From: Sipunculus nudus
Taxonomy: Eukaryota > Annelida > Sipuncula > Golfingiida > Sipunculidae
Direction: 5' to 3'
Length of the DNA stretch: 64,000 nucleotides
Assembly (NCBI GenBank): GCA_026874595.1
Contig: CM049317.1
Span: 48,198,401-48,262,400, forward strand
The notes beneath the pieces are model-generated. The model did not search any database, was not told the origin of the DNA, and saw only the letters and a program-made list of their open reading frames with translations. Of this stretch, positions 1-10,553 are shown in pieces. Each line of letters starts with the position of its first letter. The first letter of the stretch is position 1. The translations under genes and the position numbers were made by a program.

Positions 1-358
1 CGACTTTAATACCGATCGGCCGATAGGCTTCATGAACGTAACGCCACAGCAGATCCAACGTAGCGCCTTCCCGATCTGCAGTCGTGGCAACGTCATCATT
101 TTGAAGGAATACATACAAAAACGTATTGCTATGCCTGTGTATTCTGTATACCTTAATGTTATGTTATGCGAAGGATATTCTGGCGTTATCAGGAGATCCC
201 CGGACATCGTCAGGGCAGAGGCTGACTTGGACCGGGATCATATGATTTTTTGTTCCGTCATTCCAAGAGGTGTTAACCTAAGTGGAGAACGGTGGGCTCA
301 TGATTACATATTATATACTTCAGTGGATCCATTATCTTTGGACCATTGTAACGCAGAG
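1..358 (+). CDS. GNAT-family protein copy A, exon 1 (5' end outside window)
   Basis: Open in one frame from the window edge (frame of position 32) to position 358, where GAG is followed by a donor GTAAAC. It encodes the end of an N-terminal domain: RPIGFM, then SRGNVIILKEY, SPDIVRAEADL, FCSVIPRG and RWAHDYI. All of these motifs recur in the second copy at 7.0-7.6 kb, which shows that the real start lies upstream and that the missing part is about 85 residues (inference from copy B). The N-terminal domain looks like a degenerate acetyltransferase fold (VRVELLTD...GVHKMICDI in copy B), but I cannot see a CoA-binding loop in it. Splicing to 1926 is phase 0 and keeps the frame. Function unknown; the substrate cannot be inferred. 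Confidence 0.72.
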
Positions 359-1925
359 GTAAACACATTCAGATAAATAACCGCTATGATTTTACCCCTT
401 TCATTCCTTAACTGTATCCAAACTGTTTCAGAATCCGGTTTGTTGCTTTCGCACGGCAGATAAACCAAAGTAAAGCTACGAGGCCTAAGCCCGTGTGTCA
501 GGTCATGCTTCCAAATCAAAAACGTTATGTCAAAAACAGACCACGTGATTGACGTCACTTAAGTGTATTTGACGTTTTAAAAGGGGTTACATAAAACGTC
601 AAAGGGGTTACTTTCGATTTGGCCAAAAGGGGTTCAATTTGCGTTTTATTATCTTGTGAAAGCCAAATGCGGACAAAAAAACGTGTCGAAACCTTTATGC
701 ATTTGCCGTGTGAAAGGGGTGTTAGTCTAATCATGTAAAGTTTATTGTATACATAAAACCAACAATACCCGTTGATGATAGCAGCTAAGCTGTTGACCCT
801 CAGATTGGAGTGAATGCCTCATATCGGTCATGATGTTTGAGAAAAATCCCAAGGTTCCACTGTGTGATGCTTTTTAACCTCAAGTTATTTTTTACTTATC
901 ATAAAACCGGTCACTTATGTTATTAACACTGTAATAAAAATACGATCCTGTTGTAATCTTTTTGCTCGCAAGATTTTTAACTTCGAGATATTCGGGAAAG
1001 GGAACTTATCTTTAAATTAAAACCGTCAATGAGAGACCCAGTCGTCTACAATTCGAAAGGTAAACTAGTGATGTTATAAATAATTTTAAATTTTTTAAGT
1101 ATAATAAAATCAAAGATTAATTCTTTGTACAATGGACCCCCGTTCTAGTTGATACGTTTTTGCGAAATTATCACTTTATATGATTCATTTGTATGAAAAC
1201 AGATATACTCCGTGAGGGTTATTTTAGGCTATGGTAAAGAAAGAACCCTCGCGAAACAAAGAAAAAGAGCAAAACGCGAATATACTAATACCACCGGTTA
1301 TTGGTGCGTAATGTTGTTTTACGACCATGTGTTCATTTGTTTTACGGTTCCTATGTGACTAGTGAAACTGACAAGGGGTTTGATACACGTTCTCATTCTT
1401 GTATTAATATAATTTATATGAGAATTATATAAAACTACAAGAAATAAAAAGCATGGTATAGATATTTCGTTAAATGATACCCCCATCTACCTCAGTTAAA
1501 TGGAAACTGACATAGTTGAGTGACAGAACACTGGAATTTACTGATATCAATTATTTTATTTTTCAAAATTGAGCAAATCAGGGTTCTACAAGGAGAGTGT
1601 GTGTATGTGTGTGTGTTGGGGGGGGGGGGGTGGTAGGGATTAGAAATGCCAAATACTCAGAATGTAAAATGTCTGGGACGGTCATTAGTTCAACAATGGT
1701 ATTATTTATTTTGCCAACACAGTGTGCAATATGCTGTCTTAATTCATAACTGTTCAGTTCTACTTTGAAAATTCCTAACATATATTCATTTAGCATATAT
1801 AGTCTACAACTTTGCATAATATGTATCTAATTAAACAGTCTTAAGTAAGGGAGCTTTAAGAATAAGTTCTTTTTTACTGAAAGAAGACATGCTCCTCAAT
1901 TCAGTTTATCTTTCTGTACCTCCAG
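359..1925 (+). other. intron of GNAT copy A
   Basis: The intron starts GTAAACAC after GAG and ends TTTCTGTACCTCCAG before GTGACGGAAG. Both sites match those in copy B (GAG|GTAGGC and CCGAG|ATGAACGAA). It contains a GT-rich/poly-G stretch near 1599-1631 and AT-rich sequence. I see no gene in it. Confidence 0.72.
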
Positions 1926-2564
1926 GTGACGGAAGCGGAAGTTATATCCAGAGCAAAAACTGCAGTTATCCCCCCGCCATATTTTCGAAAAGATGTTGAT
2001 ATCCGAATTGAATCCACGATAGTTGAAGAAGGAGAAAGAACCATGATCATACGTCCTTCAAGAGAAAACGAAATTCGTTCATTGTTCAACATGCTAACAA
2101 CAGCAGCTATGAAAGGAGATGGGTTTGGTGTAGATGAATTCCCAACTTATGAACTTTTCTGCAAGAAATTCCTTCTTGGGAGAAAACTCCATGTTATTGA
2201 GATACCGCACAGCTCTGAAGTCCTCGGTGTCGCCGTCGTGGGACCTTCTCATTTTATCCGAGGGGAACCGGATGTTGCTATGATGTATATTTACATACTT
2301 CCTGGATACCGTTGTCAAGGTCACGGATCAAAAGTAGAGGACGTTATCTCTGATCATCTATGGGAGCTCGGCTATACTGGCGTGGTGACGGACATGCTTT
2401 GGACCAGAAGGAACGCGTATCACGTGGCCAGGAAAAAGGGATATTCAAGCTTAGGTCATATACCGTTCAGTGCATATGTGACGGGAGATGGATGGACAGA
2501 TGCAGTAGTTCTACGGAAAATATTTCTCTCGATACCTCAAGAAAATGTGAAAGCAAAGCTCTAA
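1926..2564 (+). CDS. GNAT-family N-acetyltransferase copy A, exon 2 (catalytic domain)
   Basis: This exon encodes 212 residues ending in TAA at 2562-2564. The first codon GTG is internal, not a start: an acceptor AG precedes it and the frame joins exon 1. The acetyl-CoA loop is visible as GYRCQGHGS (the Q/R-x-x-G-x-G/A motif A of GNAT enzymes), preceded by the beta strand VAMMYIYILP and followed by helix SKVEDVISDHL. Downstream WTRRNAYHVARKKGYSSLG fits motif B (N-A-x-x-x-x-x-K-G-Y), the usual acceptor/CoA-side helix. The expected reaction is acetyl transfer from acetyl-CoA to an amine; the substrate is unknown. No signal peptide or membrane segment is seen in the part available. The duplicate at 10.1-10.55 kb is about 80 percent identical by eye, so the family is locally amplified. 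Confidence 0.85.
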   Translation: MTEAEVISRAKTAVIPPPYFRKDVDIRIESTIVEEGERTMIIRPSRENEIRSLFNMLTTAAMKGDGFGVDEFPTYELFCKKFLLGRKLHVIEIPHSSEVLGVAVVGPSHFIRGEPDVAMMYIYILPGYRCQGHGSKVEDVISDHLWELGYTGVVTDMLWTRRNAYHVARKKGYSSLGHIPFSAYVTGDGWTDAVVLRKIFLSIPQENVKAKL

Positions 2565-2613
2565 ATTTTCCTCAGTTTGGAACAGATTACATTGTATACA
2601 CTATTAAAATAAG

Positions 2614-2619
2614 AATAAA
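2614..2619 (+). terminator. poly(A) signal of GNAT copy A
   Basis: AATAAA lies 50 bases after the stop codon of exon 2, in AT-rich sequence. The distance suits a short 3' UTR. Confidence 0.5.
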
Positions 2620-2749
2620 TTAAAATCTAACATTAGAATTATTTGATACAACAAAATATATGACTGTTATAGCACAATTAAAACCTATGCTTTGTATAAA
2701 GTCCAGGCAGTGTTGGCATATCTGCTGAATTTAATAGGAAGTTTTAGTC

Positions 2750-2998
2750 ACAATTTGGTTTTAATTGTAGCTTTTGTTTCGCAACCTAATATAAACAGAT
2801 CACGTATGCGTGATGAACACAAGTTTTGTAATGGAGATAAAAAAATCAGATTCTGTGACACTAGATAGCGTGAAATGTCTAGGGGAATGAATAAAGAAGT
2901 CAGTGCTTTTTTGTTAATAAATAACTATAATTTATTCCTAAAACAACCCTAACATTACAATTCACTAAATCAATACAATTATACAGTTAAACAGCGGT
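2750..2998. repeat. dispersed repeat, copy 1
   Basis: This stretch is clearly homologous and co-linear with 61655-61915. Shared blocks include ACAGATCACGTA, GGAGATAAAAAAATCAGATT, GTCTAGGGGAATGAAT and ACATTACAAT. In both places a LINE fragment follows directly. The nature of the repeat is unknown; it could be a SINE or MITE, or the edge of a larger element. I see no protein in it. Confidence 0.6.
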
Positions 2999-5365
2999 AT
3001 AAGAACAATACATGGTGGTAAAGCGGTCATTTTCCATCTAGTAAACTTATATAATATGTGTATTACAACAGGATTTGTCCCTCACTCCATGAAGGTAGGG
3101 TTGGTTGAACCCATCTTAAAAATCATTTAAAGAGTCATTCTTTACCTGGTAATTATAGAGGTATAACGCTCCTACCCTGTGTGTATAAATTGCTGGAAAA
3201 GTTACTTCTTAGACGTATCTCAATTTTTACTGTGTTTAAGGGAATTCGGTTCCCAGACCCAATGCAGTTTGCTTACTCGAAAGGGACCGGTGCACTAAAT
3301 GCTTCTTTCGGCTTAAAGGAGACTATATCCTTTAACACTGAACGACAGTCCAAGGTTTATGTGTGTATGCTGGACAGTTCCAAAGCATTTGATGTTGTGT
3401 GGCACACAGGCCTTTTTGTTAAACTGTACCATTTTGGTATATGTGGGTTAATATGGCGCCTTTTACTTAATGCGTACACAGAAATGAAAAGTGCTGTTAT
3501 GTTTTTGAACAGAACAAGTCCTCTTTTTAATGTTAGACAGTCCGTACGTCAAGGGGGTGTTCTCTCGCCTTGGCACTATTTGTTATTTATAAATAACCTT
3601 CTAATTGAACTTCGTCAGTCCCAACAAGGAGCACTTGTAGATGGCATTTACGTGGGTTCACCCACTCAAGCGGATGACATATGTCTTGTGTCCTTGCCAG
3701 GAGGTTTGCAAACTATGATTAACTTTTGCTCTAATTATTCCTGTAGGTGGAGATTTAATTTTAACTCTGATAAATCTGCTGTCATCGTATTTCAATCATA
3801 CGCGACGCGTTTGGCCCCTTGGGCTAATGTTATAAAACAGGTACGTTCTCATAAACACTTGGGTATTACATTAGAAGCTAAACTTTCTTCGAAAGAATGT
3901 GTTATGGATGCCTGTAGGAAAGGTAAAGGTTCTCTGATCTCACTGATTGGGACTGGGGTACGGCCATCTGGCCTCAATCCTCTTACTAGTTTAAAGTTAT
4001 ATAAAACGGTAGTGCTTCCGAGAGCCCCGTACGGATGTGAACTTTGGTGTTAACTTACTGTTGCCCAAGCGAATTCACTTGAGCGGATGCATCGCTTTTG
4101 CCTTTAAGTAATGCAGGATCTTCATAAGAGAACCCCTACTAACATAGCTCTAAGCTTGTTAGGTGCACCATGCTTATCTGCGTTTTTGGAAAGATTGAAG
4201 TTTCTTTATTTCGGACGGTTGTGTAGAACTCGACAAGCAATGGTTCCTGTTCGTATTCTTAAATATAGAATATTTTATGCGCTATCACGCAAGTAGTGTG
4301 GCAGAGTTTGTTTCGCTAGTTTTTAAATATGGGCTTGATTCTACATTAATACAATTTCTTTGTAAAGGCGTTTTTCCGTCAAAAGGGCAATGGGACGAAC
4401 TTGTTACAAGTAAAATAGTAATAAACGAAGAAAACTTGTTCTTTAACAGTTTAATGGATTCTCCAGTATGTAAGCGCTTTAGTATTGTAAAAGAGGACTA
4501 TTTCACACCATCACTGTTATGGCAATATGCAGGACAGATTCCAGGAACTCTTGGCGTGTTCTCTTTCTTGATCAAATTACTTGCCCACTGTGGTATGTTT
4601 GATGATAATGACTCATCTTATCTGTGTCACTATTGTGGTAATTTGTATACCAATCCAATTTTTCATGCCACATTACTGTGTTGTGTTACAAAGTCAGAGA
4701 GAGATAACTTGTTGGATTATCTTACTGATATGTTCCCTGTACAGAATAGTGTTTTTCTGTTTAGTTTAGAAGAAGAACAGTTGTTTAATATATTGTTAGG
4801 CCTACCACCTGGTCTGTTAGATTTCAAAGATCATAAAAACCTGATTCACAGATCGGCAGTATTTTTTAAGAACATTAAGCGTATTATTTTTGATCTGTGG
4901 CCTAAGGATTTCCTTTGGGCTTCCGGCCACCTAAAGTAAAAAAAAATGTTGTCTGTGGTTTTTTGTATTGTTTAATTGGTTATTAACGATCTGGATTTGT
5001 TTCTTTTTTGATTCTGTACTATAATCATAAATATATCTTGTATGTCAAAACCCATTTAGTACGGAACATTGTTATAAAAAAATAGTCTCTGCTTATCATA
5101 TATATCCTACGGTGTTCTCTGTCCCATTTAATTCAATAATTATTTAATATTCAGACCCATAGATCTGTATTGTATCTTAACCTATCACTTCTAACTGTAT
5201 ACTGTACAAATTTTGATTGTTCATGTATACCCTGTTTATATTTTTACAGGATATATATCCCATATTTCTGTTTACATGTATTTTGTTTATTCATATATTA
5301 CTTTTTTACAAATACTGATTGTAATCTTCAGCTTCTGGAGGAAATAAAGAATATCGATTTTAAGT
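2996..5365 (+). mobile_element. 5'-truncated non-LTR retrotransposon (LINE)
   Basis: Starts within a reverse transcriptase domain and runs through a C-terminal tail to a 3' UTR ending near an AATAAA at about 5343. There is no endonuclease or ORF1 upstream, so it is a typical dead-on-arrival 5' truncation. It separates the two GNAT copies. The exact ends are uncertain; I saw no target duplication. Confidence 0.75.
3009..4939 (+). pseudogene. reverse transcriptase and C-terminal region of a LINE, broken
   Basis: The conserved RT order is visible: GNYRGITLL (about 3150), MLDSSKAFDVVW (about 3370), SVRQGGVLSPWHY (about 3540), then ADDICL in place of the usual YADD catalytic box (QADD here, about 3670), and HKHLGITLE (about 3850). 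The C-terminal part (4277-4939) has a CxxC-type finger, CHYCGNLYTNPIFH. Breaks seen: a one-base loss near 3122 (ILKN/HLKSH), in-frame stops at about 4051 (after ELWC) and about 4106 (after RFCL), and a frameshift near 4285. It cannot make a working enzyme. The clade is not assigned; I1/jockey/CR1-like is possible. Confidence 0.8.
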
Positions 5366-7027
5366 TCATGCCGCTTTAATGTTTTGACAACAGATGTGCA
5401 CGGTCCAACAACCATACCTACGGCTGCGATGACCAATTACATCATTAATACCGACAAGGATCTTACGCAACAAGCTAAATTATATCGTTTCAACAAAATA
5501 AAAAAGATGAAAAGAAATAATAAGAATAAATCTTAAGGATTCACGCAAACATTTGTGAGAATTATATTATATAGGCCCTATACATGTGCAGTATTTATCG
5601 ATAATAATCACGGCTGAAGAAGGTTGAATATAATAAACACCGGATGTCTTGAACTTCGGTTTTGTCGAAGTAAATTCACCAGTCCCTTTGACTTCGATAC
5701 AATGAGGTTTCACTGTATATATTTATATATACAGAACCACTGCCTGTCATATCTGGCATGCCGGCATAGTTTCAGTTTCCAAGAAAGATTTTAAAGCCGA
5801 AAGATCTTGTTACAATTGTTGAGATATCCTGCAATAGTGTACGCGATCAAACTGAATTTATTCAAACATCAAACACACGGCTATTCCATGACAGGGAATT
5901 GCCTCAAGGAAACCATGTAGGGGGTCTTGTGATGCGCCGGACGTATGCCGCATAACGCACTCCGTTGTAGAAAATAGTTCTTAGGTATGCTACTGCTCAG
6001 TTAGAGATTCGTACATACAGTTGCTTATATTTACTTGTTTATTACACATAAGCATACACAATAAAGGTTACTGAATAATTAACTCAGTTGTTGAAACGTC
6101 TTGATGAAAGAAAATATAAACATAAACACGTGTGGCAGTTAAGCGATATTGGTTGATAAATTATACTTCTATTGTATTATATTCTATTCATTGACATTCA
6201 TTGACATTCCGAAAATAACAGTCCGAGGGCCGGCTCTGCATACCAAGAAAGGAAATATTGGCTGATAACTACACAAAGTATAACCTCTCAAAACAAAACG
6301 TGATAAGCACGGATGTCGACATCAAGCTCACGCGGGAGCACCCATGTTGTTTACTCTGGTTACGATAGGCGACACTCGTTGTCGGTCAACAGAGACCGAT
6401 AAACAATCCGAGGACAACCTACAGGTCAAGCAAACCTATTTCAAATCTCATTAATATGTTAAAATTATTAATTTTTTTATTATTATTATTAATTATTAAT
6501 GTTTATTAATATATTAAAATATTAATAAATATTAACATAAAATGAGGCAAGTTCCTGGAGGAAAAACATTTTTTCTATCTGTTTTCCACCAAAAAAACAT
6601 GAGGTTGTGTGATATGTTCAAAACTATTGGCACATCTATGAGCTCAGTCAACTCGGCAGTGACGTACGTCACACACTGGGATATCCTCTGTGACTAAAAT
6701 TTCTAGATCTCAGTAAAAGCACAGTATTTTCTACCACTGTCAGTCCTAAATTTTCAGGAGGGAATAAAAACAACATGCTTTACTAGATCTGATTTGTTGA
6801 TAAAATTCAGTCCAAGATGTTACATGTGTAAGAGCCAGTGAAACAGGGCAAAGTCTGGGATCCTGATGAAATCCTCAACAAACATACGTGGAATATGTTC
6901 ACTTAACCTACATGGTGGGAGAGAGGTTTTATTTACCGTAAGGACAAAGGTAGCGTAGCGTTAATATTTTAGTGGACTTTCTCCTGATCAGGCTTTTTAC
7001 TAGCTCTCCTGGTGCGTGGAAACATTT
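5366..7027. other. intergenic, AT-rich; possible MITE end
   Basis: No gene seen. About 5640-5725 ends TACAATGAGGTTTCACTGTA, the look of a Tigger/pogo-type terminus. 6440-6545 is a TTAATA-rich quasi-palindromic stretch. The part just before 7028 should hold the promoter or an upstream intron of GNAT copy B; TTTTTACTAG at about 6994-7003 could be an acceptor site. Confidence 0.4.
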
Positions 7028-7613
7028 ATGACAAACATGAAACTCTCAACAAGAAAACTATTTCCTCTCACCATTGAAGGCACTCAAGGGCGCGAGGTCA
7101 GAGTCGAGTTACTCACCGACAAAACTATCCCAGGCGTACATAAAATGATATGTGACATTATAGCTTGGGTTAAGTCCTTTATCTGTCCGATAGAGTTTAT
7201 GGACCATGATGCATTCTGTCAGAATGTTGCAGCATCTATAGCAGCCGCAGGTGTGTTCGACTGTGAAACCGATCGCCCGATTGGATTCATGATCATTATA
7301 CCCCAACATATAAACCGAAGTGCCTCCCTGTGTGTAGCCGTGGTTACGTCATCATCCGAGATGAGCATATTGAAGACCGCATCGGTTTCTATCTGTTTGG
7401 TGTGCATTATGACGTTGCGTTATCTGAAGGATTATATGGCGTCCCTTCAGATCTCCAGACATCGTCCGGGCCGAGGCCGATTTTGGCCGGGATAATATGA
7501 CATTTTGTTGTGTTATTCCAAGAGGAGTTAAAATGTACGGAGGTCGGTGGGCTCACGATTACATCTTCCATATTAGGCTTAGTCCAAATTCACCGTACCG
7601 TCCACACACTGAG
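7028..7613 (+). pseudogene. GNAT copy B, exon 1 (two frameshifts)
   Basis: ATG at 7028 begins MTNMKLSTRKLFPL, followed by GREVRVELLTD, GVHKMICDI, CPIEFMDHDAF and FDCETDRPIGFM. The last motif matches the first residues of copy A, so this copy supplies the missing N-terminus. The frame shifts by one base near 7330 (continuing as SRGYVIIRDEHIEDRIGFYL in another frame) and again near 7450 (continuing as SPDIVRAEADF, FCCVIPRG, RWAHDYIF). Each shift matches a one-base loss against copy A. The exon ends GAG|GTAGGC as in copy A. I call it a pseudogene; if these were assembly errors it could be functional. Confidence 0.75.
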
Positions 7614-8117
7614 GTAGGCTCTGTCAAATTTTCTTATAACCCGTTAGAAGCTAGATAACTCTCACATTAATAGTATTGTATACTCTCCTCACGCAACGGT
7701 TATAGACCTAAACTGCAGTCGTTCCAGATCTTCTCTCGTGTAATGGCTGCTTTGTATATCAAAACTTTCTTGGTTTTAACACCGGGGAGAACACAGTGCA
7801 ATGATTTGTAATCAGCCAAATGACAGCGTGGTTTCGCATTGTACATCCAGCTCAAAATTTTAAATATATGAAACCCACTCAACGAGAGCGTACAAATTGG
7901 GAAGTTAGTTTATGTTCCGAATATAAAGGGTAAATAGATGTTTACTCAGATTTCCATTGTAAATAGATAAATAGATGTTCTCGATTTCAAAACTGGTGAA
8001 GTTGTACGATGTACAATTAAAAAATCTAGAATCGACCTTTCATACTACCGTCAATACATCGTTAAATTTATGGTGAACAAAGTTATATTAAAATATATCT
8101 TAGAAATGTTGACATTG

Positions 8118-8167
<50 letters not shown>

Positions 8168-8332
8168 GATATTTTAATATATTAAACCTGAATTTTATTC
8201 TTGATGTTTATATGCTGTCTGTTTGTGTAGAAAGACATCAGAACAGAGTATGCATGGACTGTGGTTTATTAAATATAAATTTACAAAAACATATGTTCTT
8301 GAATAACGATAGCTCTCTTTTTGTGTACCGAG
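7614..8332 (+). other. intron of GNAT copy B
   Basis: Bounded by GTAGGC and TTTGTGTACCGAG before ATGAACGAATC, at the same codon position as the copy A intron but about half its length. Contains a (TA)n microsatellite at about 8117-8164. Confidence 0.6.
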
Positions 8333-8464
8333 ATGAACGAATCGGAAGTCATTTCAAGAGGTAGTTCAGGATGGAGAAAAAACAATTATAATACGACCGT
8401 CCAGAGATGGCGAGATTCATTCGGTGTTCAGCATGCTTACGACAACAGCCATGAACGGAGATGG
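8333..8464 (+). pseudogene. GNAT copy B, exon 2, part 1
   Basis: Begins ATG AAC GAA TCG GAA GTC, aligned with VTEAEVISR of copy A. About 65 bases (the segment with PPPYFRKD in copy A) are missing after ESEVISR, which shifts the frame. It then resumes as DGEKTIIIRPSRDGEIHS and MLTTTAMNGD. It is cut at the codon pair GAT GG by the foldback element that starts at 8465. Confidence 0.75.
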
Positions 8465-8466
8465 TG

Positions 8467-8675
8467 TTACGACCCATAATGTAATAACTGGCCCATAATG
8501 TAATAACGGCCCATATTGTAATAAAAACGACCCATAATGTAATAATAGCCCATAATGTAATAAAAAACGGCCCATATTGTAATAACTATATACCCTGCCC
8601 ATATTGTAATAAAATCGCAAGTGGTTAAAACGGCCCATATTGTAATAAAATCGAAGGTGGGTAAAACGGCCAATA
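8467..8675 (-). repeat. left subterminal array, CCCATAATGTAATAA units
   Basis: Eight units of CCCATAATGTAATAA / CCCATATTGTAATAA joined by variable linkers of about 3-20 bases. The array is the inverse of the right-hand one. Confidence 0.85.
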
Positions 8676-8883
8676 ATTTTATAAATCAAAGTTCATGCAA
8701 ATTAACTTAGACAATTCAAACGAATGTGTAAGTGAACATACAAGTATGAAAAACCATTGAATTACATAATGACTTTTTGTTTAAAACGGTGACCAAGCTA
8801 ATATGAGCGAAATATGGCCATGATTCATGATTATTCTTTTGTTGAATCAGTGTTTAAATAGGGTGATAAAGTATTTAAACAAG

Positions 8884-8885
<2 letters not shown>

Positions 8886-8930
<45 letters not shown>
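8886..8930. repeat. (TA)n microsatellite
   Basis: Uninterrupted TA run inside the foldback element. Confidence 0.95.
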
Positions 8931-9547
8931 CGCCAAAATGTAAATATTTTTGTCATTTTTAACAGATAAAATATACAAAACTCATTATCGATACATTTTA
9001 ATGTATTTTAATTCTTTTTAAAATATAAATGAAAGTTTAAATTTCAGAGCGTTTTGCTCAATGTATCATAGAGAATATTTTATATGATCTCTCGAAACCT
9101 CCCGAGATTCGGAAATTATAAATGGAGGTACTGCTGCAATTTTTTGGTGCCTATATATGTATTGGTTAAGATGTCTAAGGTTAACATGTATAACACGTCG
9201 CATAGATTAAGAGCTTTCAACGCACGTATTTGAATTTAAAACCTGGATGCGTCATTCGTGCGATTCAAGAGTTTACAATTTAATTTTTAAAAATAATTAG
9301 CCCAAACAACAAAACAACAATTTGAAAATGCCGGTTTCTGTGTTCTAGAGGTAGAGCATAGGGCGCAGAGCGGAGAGATTCAGGGGCGTAACCAGGTTTG
9401 AGGGAGGGCAGGGGGCCACGATTAGTGGCGGATCTAGAAATTCGAAAGTTGTAAGGGGGGGGGGGGGCGCTAATATGCATACATGGGTACTATAAAAACT
9501 GTTATATATATGTGTATATATATAGATATATATATATGTATATATAT

Positions 9548-9602
9548 ATTATTATTATTATTATTATTATTAAAATAATAATAATAATTATTATTATTAT
9601 TA

Positions 9603-9672
<70 letters not shown>
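9548..9672. repeat. (TTA)n microsatellite
   Basis: TTA/ATA run inside the foldback element, preceded by TATATATGTG-type sequence from about 9500 and a poly-G run at 9455-9467. Confidence 0.95.
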
Positions 9673-9833
9673 CGTTATATTTTAGTGTATGAAAATATGA
9701 TTTTTTTATTCAATTGTGAACCATGGTTTCATTTCGGTTAGTAACAGGTTCATGGAGAGGGTATGGGAGGGGGCAGGATATTATGTAAATGACACTAAGC
9801 GTGTGCCCTGTCATTCTTGAGCTTATAAACATA

Positions 9834-10111
9834 TGTTATTACAATTTAAATATGTTATTACAATATGGGTCGTTTTTCCCACTTCCCGTTTTATTACAAT
9901 ATGGGTAGGGTATGATTATTACAATATGGGTCGTTTTTATTACAATATGGGCCGTTATAACAATATGGGCCGTTTTTTATTACATTATGGGCCGTTATTA
10001 CAGTATGGGCAAGTTTTATTACAATATGGGCAGGGTATGATTATTACATTATGGGTCGTTTTTATTACAATATGGGCCGTTATTACATTATGGGCCGGTT
10101 ATTACATGGGT
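9834..10111 (+). repeat. right subterminal array, TTATTACAATATGGG units
   Basis: About twelve units of ATTACAATATGGG or ATTACATTATGGG with linkers TCG, CCG or AGGGTATG. The linker AGGGTATG (CATACCCT reversed) also occurs in the left array as TATACCCTG, so the arms share more than the core unit. Confidence 0.85.
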
Positions 10112-10118
10112 TGTAACA

Positions 10119-10553
10119 GATGGTTTCGGAGTAGATAAATTCCCGACTTATGAACTTTTCTGCACGAAATTCCTTCTAGGCAGAAAACTCCATATTATGG
10201 AGAGACCGCACAGCTCAGAAATTGTCGGTGTCGCCGTCGCGGGACCTTCCCATTTTATCCGAGGGGAACCGGATGTTGCTATGATGTATATTTACATACT
10301 TCCTGGATACCGTTGTCAAGGTGACGGATCAAAAGTAGAGGACGTTACCTCTGAGCATCTGTGGGACCTCGGCTATACCGGCATGAAAACCGACATACTT
10401 TGGACCAGGAGGAACGCCTATAACGCAGTAAGGAGGAGGGGATATTCAGTTCTTGGTCACATACCGTTCAGCGCATATGTGACTGGAGTGGAATGGGCGG
10501 ACGCTGTAGTTCTTCGGAAAACGTTTCACGCGAATCCTGTAGAAAAAAATTAA
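10119..10553 (+). pseudogene. GNAT copy B, exon 2, part 2 (catalytic core)
   Basis: Open from GATGGTTTCGG to the TAA at 10551-10553. It encodes DGFGVDKFPTYELFCTKF, GRKLHIMERPH, the CoA loop GYRCQGDGS, and WTRRNAYNAVRRRGYS. About 80 percent identical to copy A by eye; one change falls in the CoA loop (QGHGS to QGDGS). ATG at 10197 could in principle start a 118-residue peptide holding the whole CoA-binding core, but the upstream exons are broken and separated from it, so expression is unlikely. The good conservation of this half suggests that the insertion and frameshifts are recent, or that there was gene conversion with copy A. Confidence 0.75.

Larger units (their letters stand above)
8465..10118. 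mobile_element. foldback-type insertion with subterminal repeat arrays
   Basis: The ends are TGTTACGACCCAT and ATGGGTTGTAACA, inverted repeats of each other. It is flanked by the direct repeat GATGG at 8460-8464 and 10119-10123, which reconstitutes GGA GAT GGT TTC of the GNAT exon, so the boundaries are exact. The left end carries about 8 copies of CCCATAATGTAATAA-type units and the right end about 12 in opposite orientation, so the arms can fold back. The middle holds (TA)n, poly-G and (TTA)n. No transposase is seen. The TG...CA ends and 5-bp duplication would also fit a solo LTR. Confidence 0.85.

Noticed and set aside
8417-10138. Open frames rich in YYNMGR / ITIWAV across the foldback arms
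   Set aside because: They are translations of the CCCATAATGTAATAA tandem units, not proteins.
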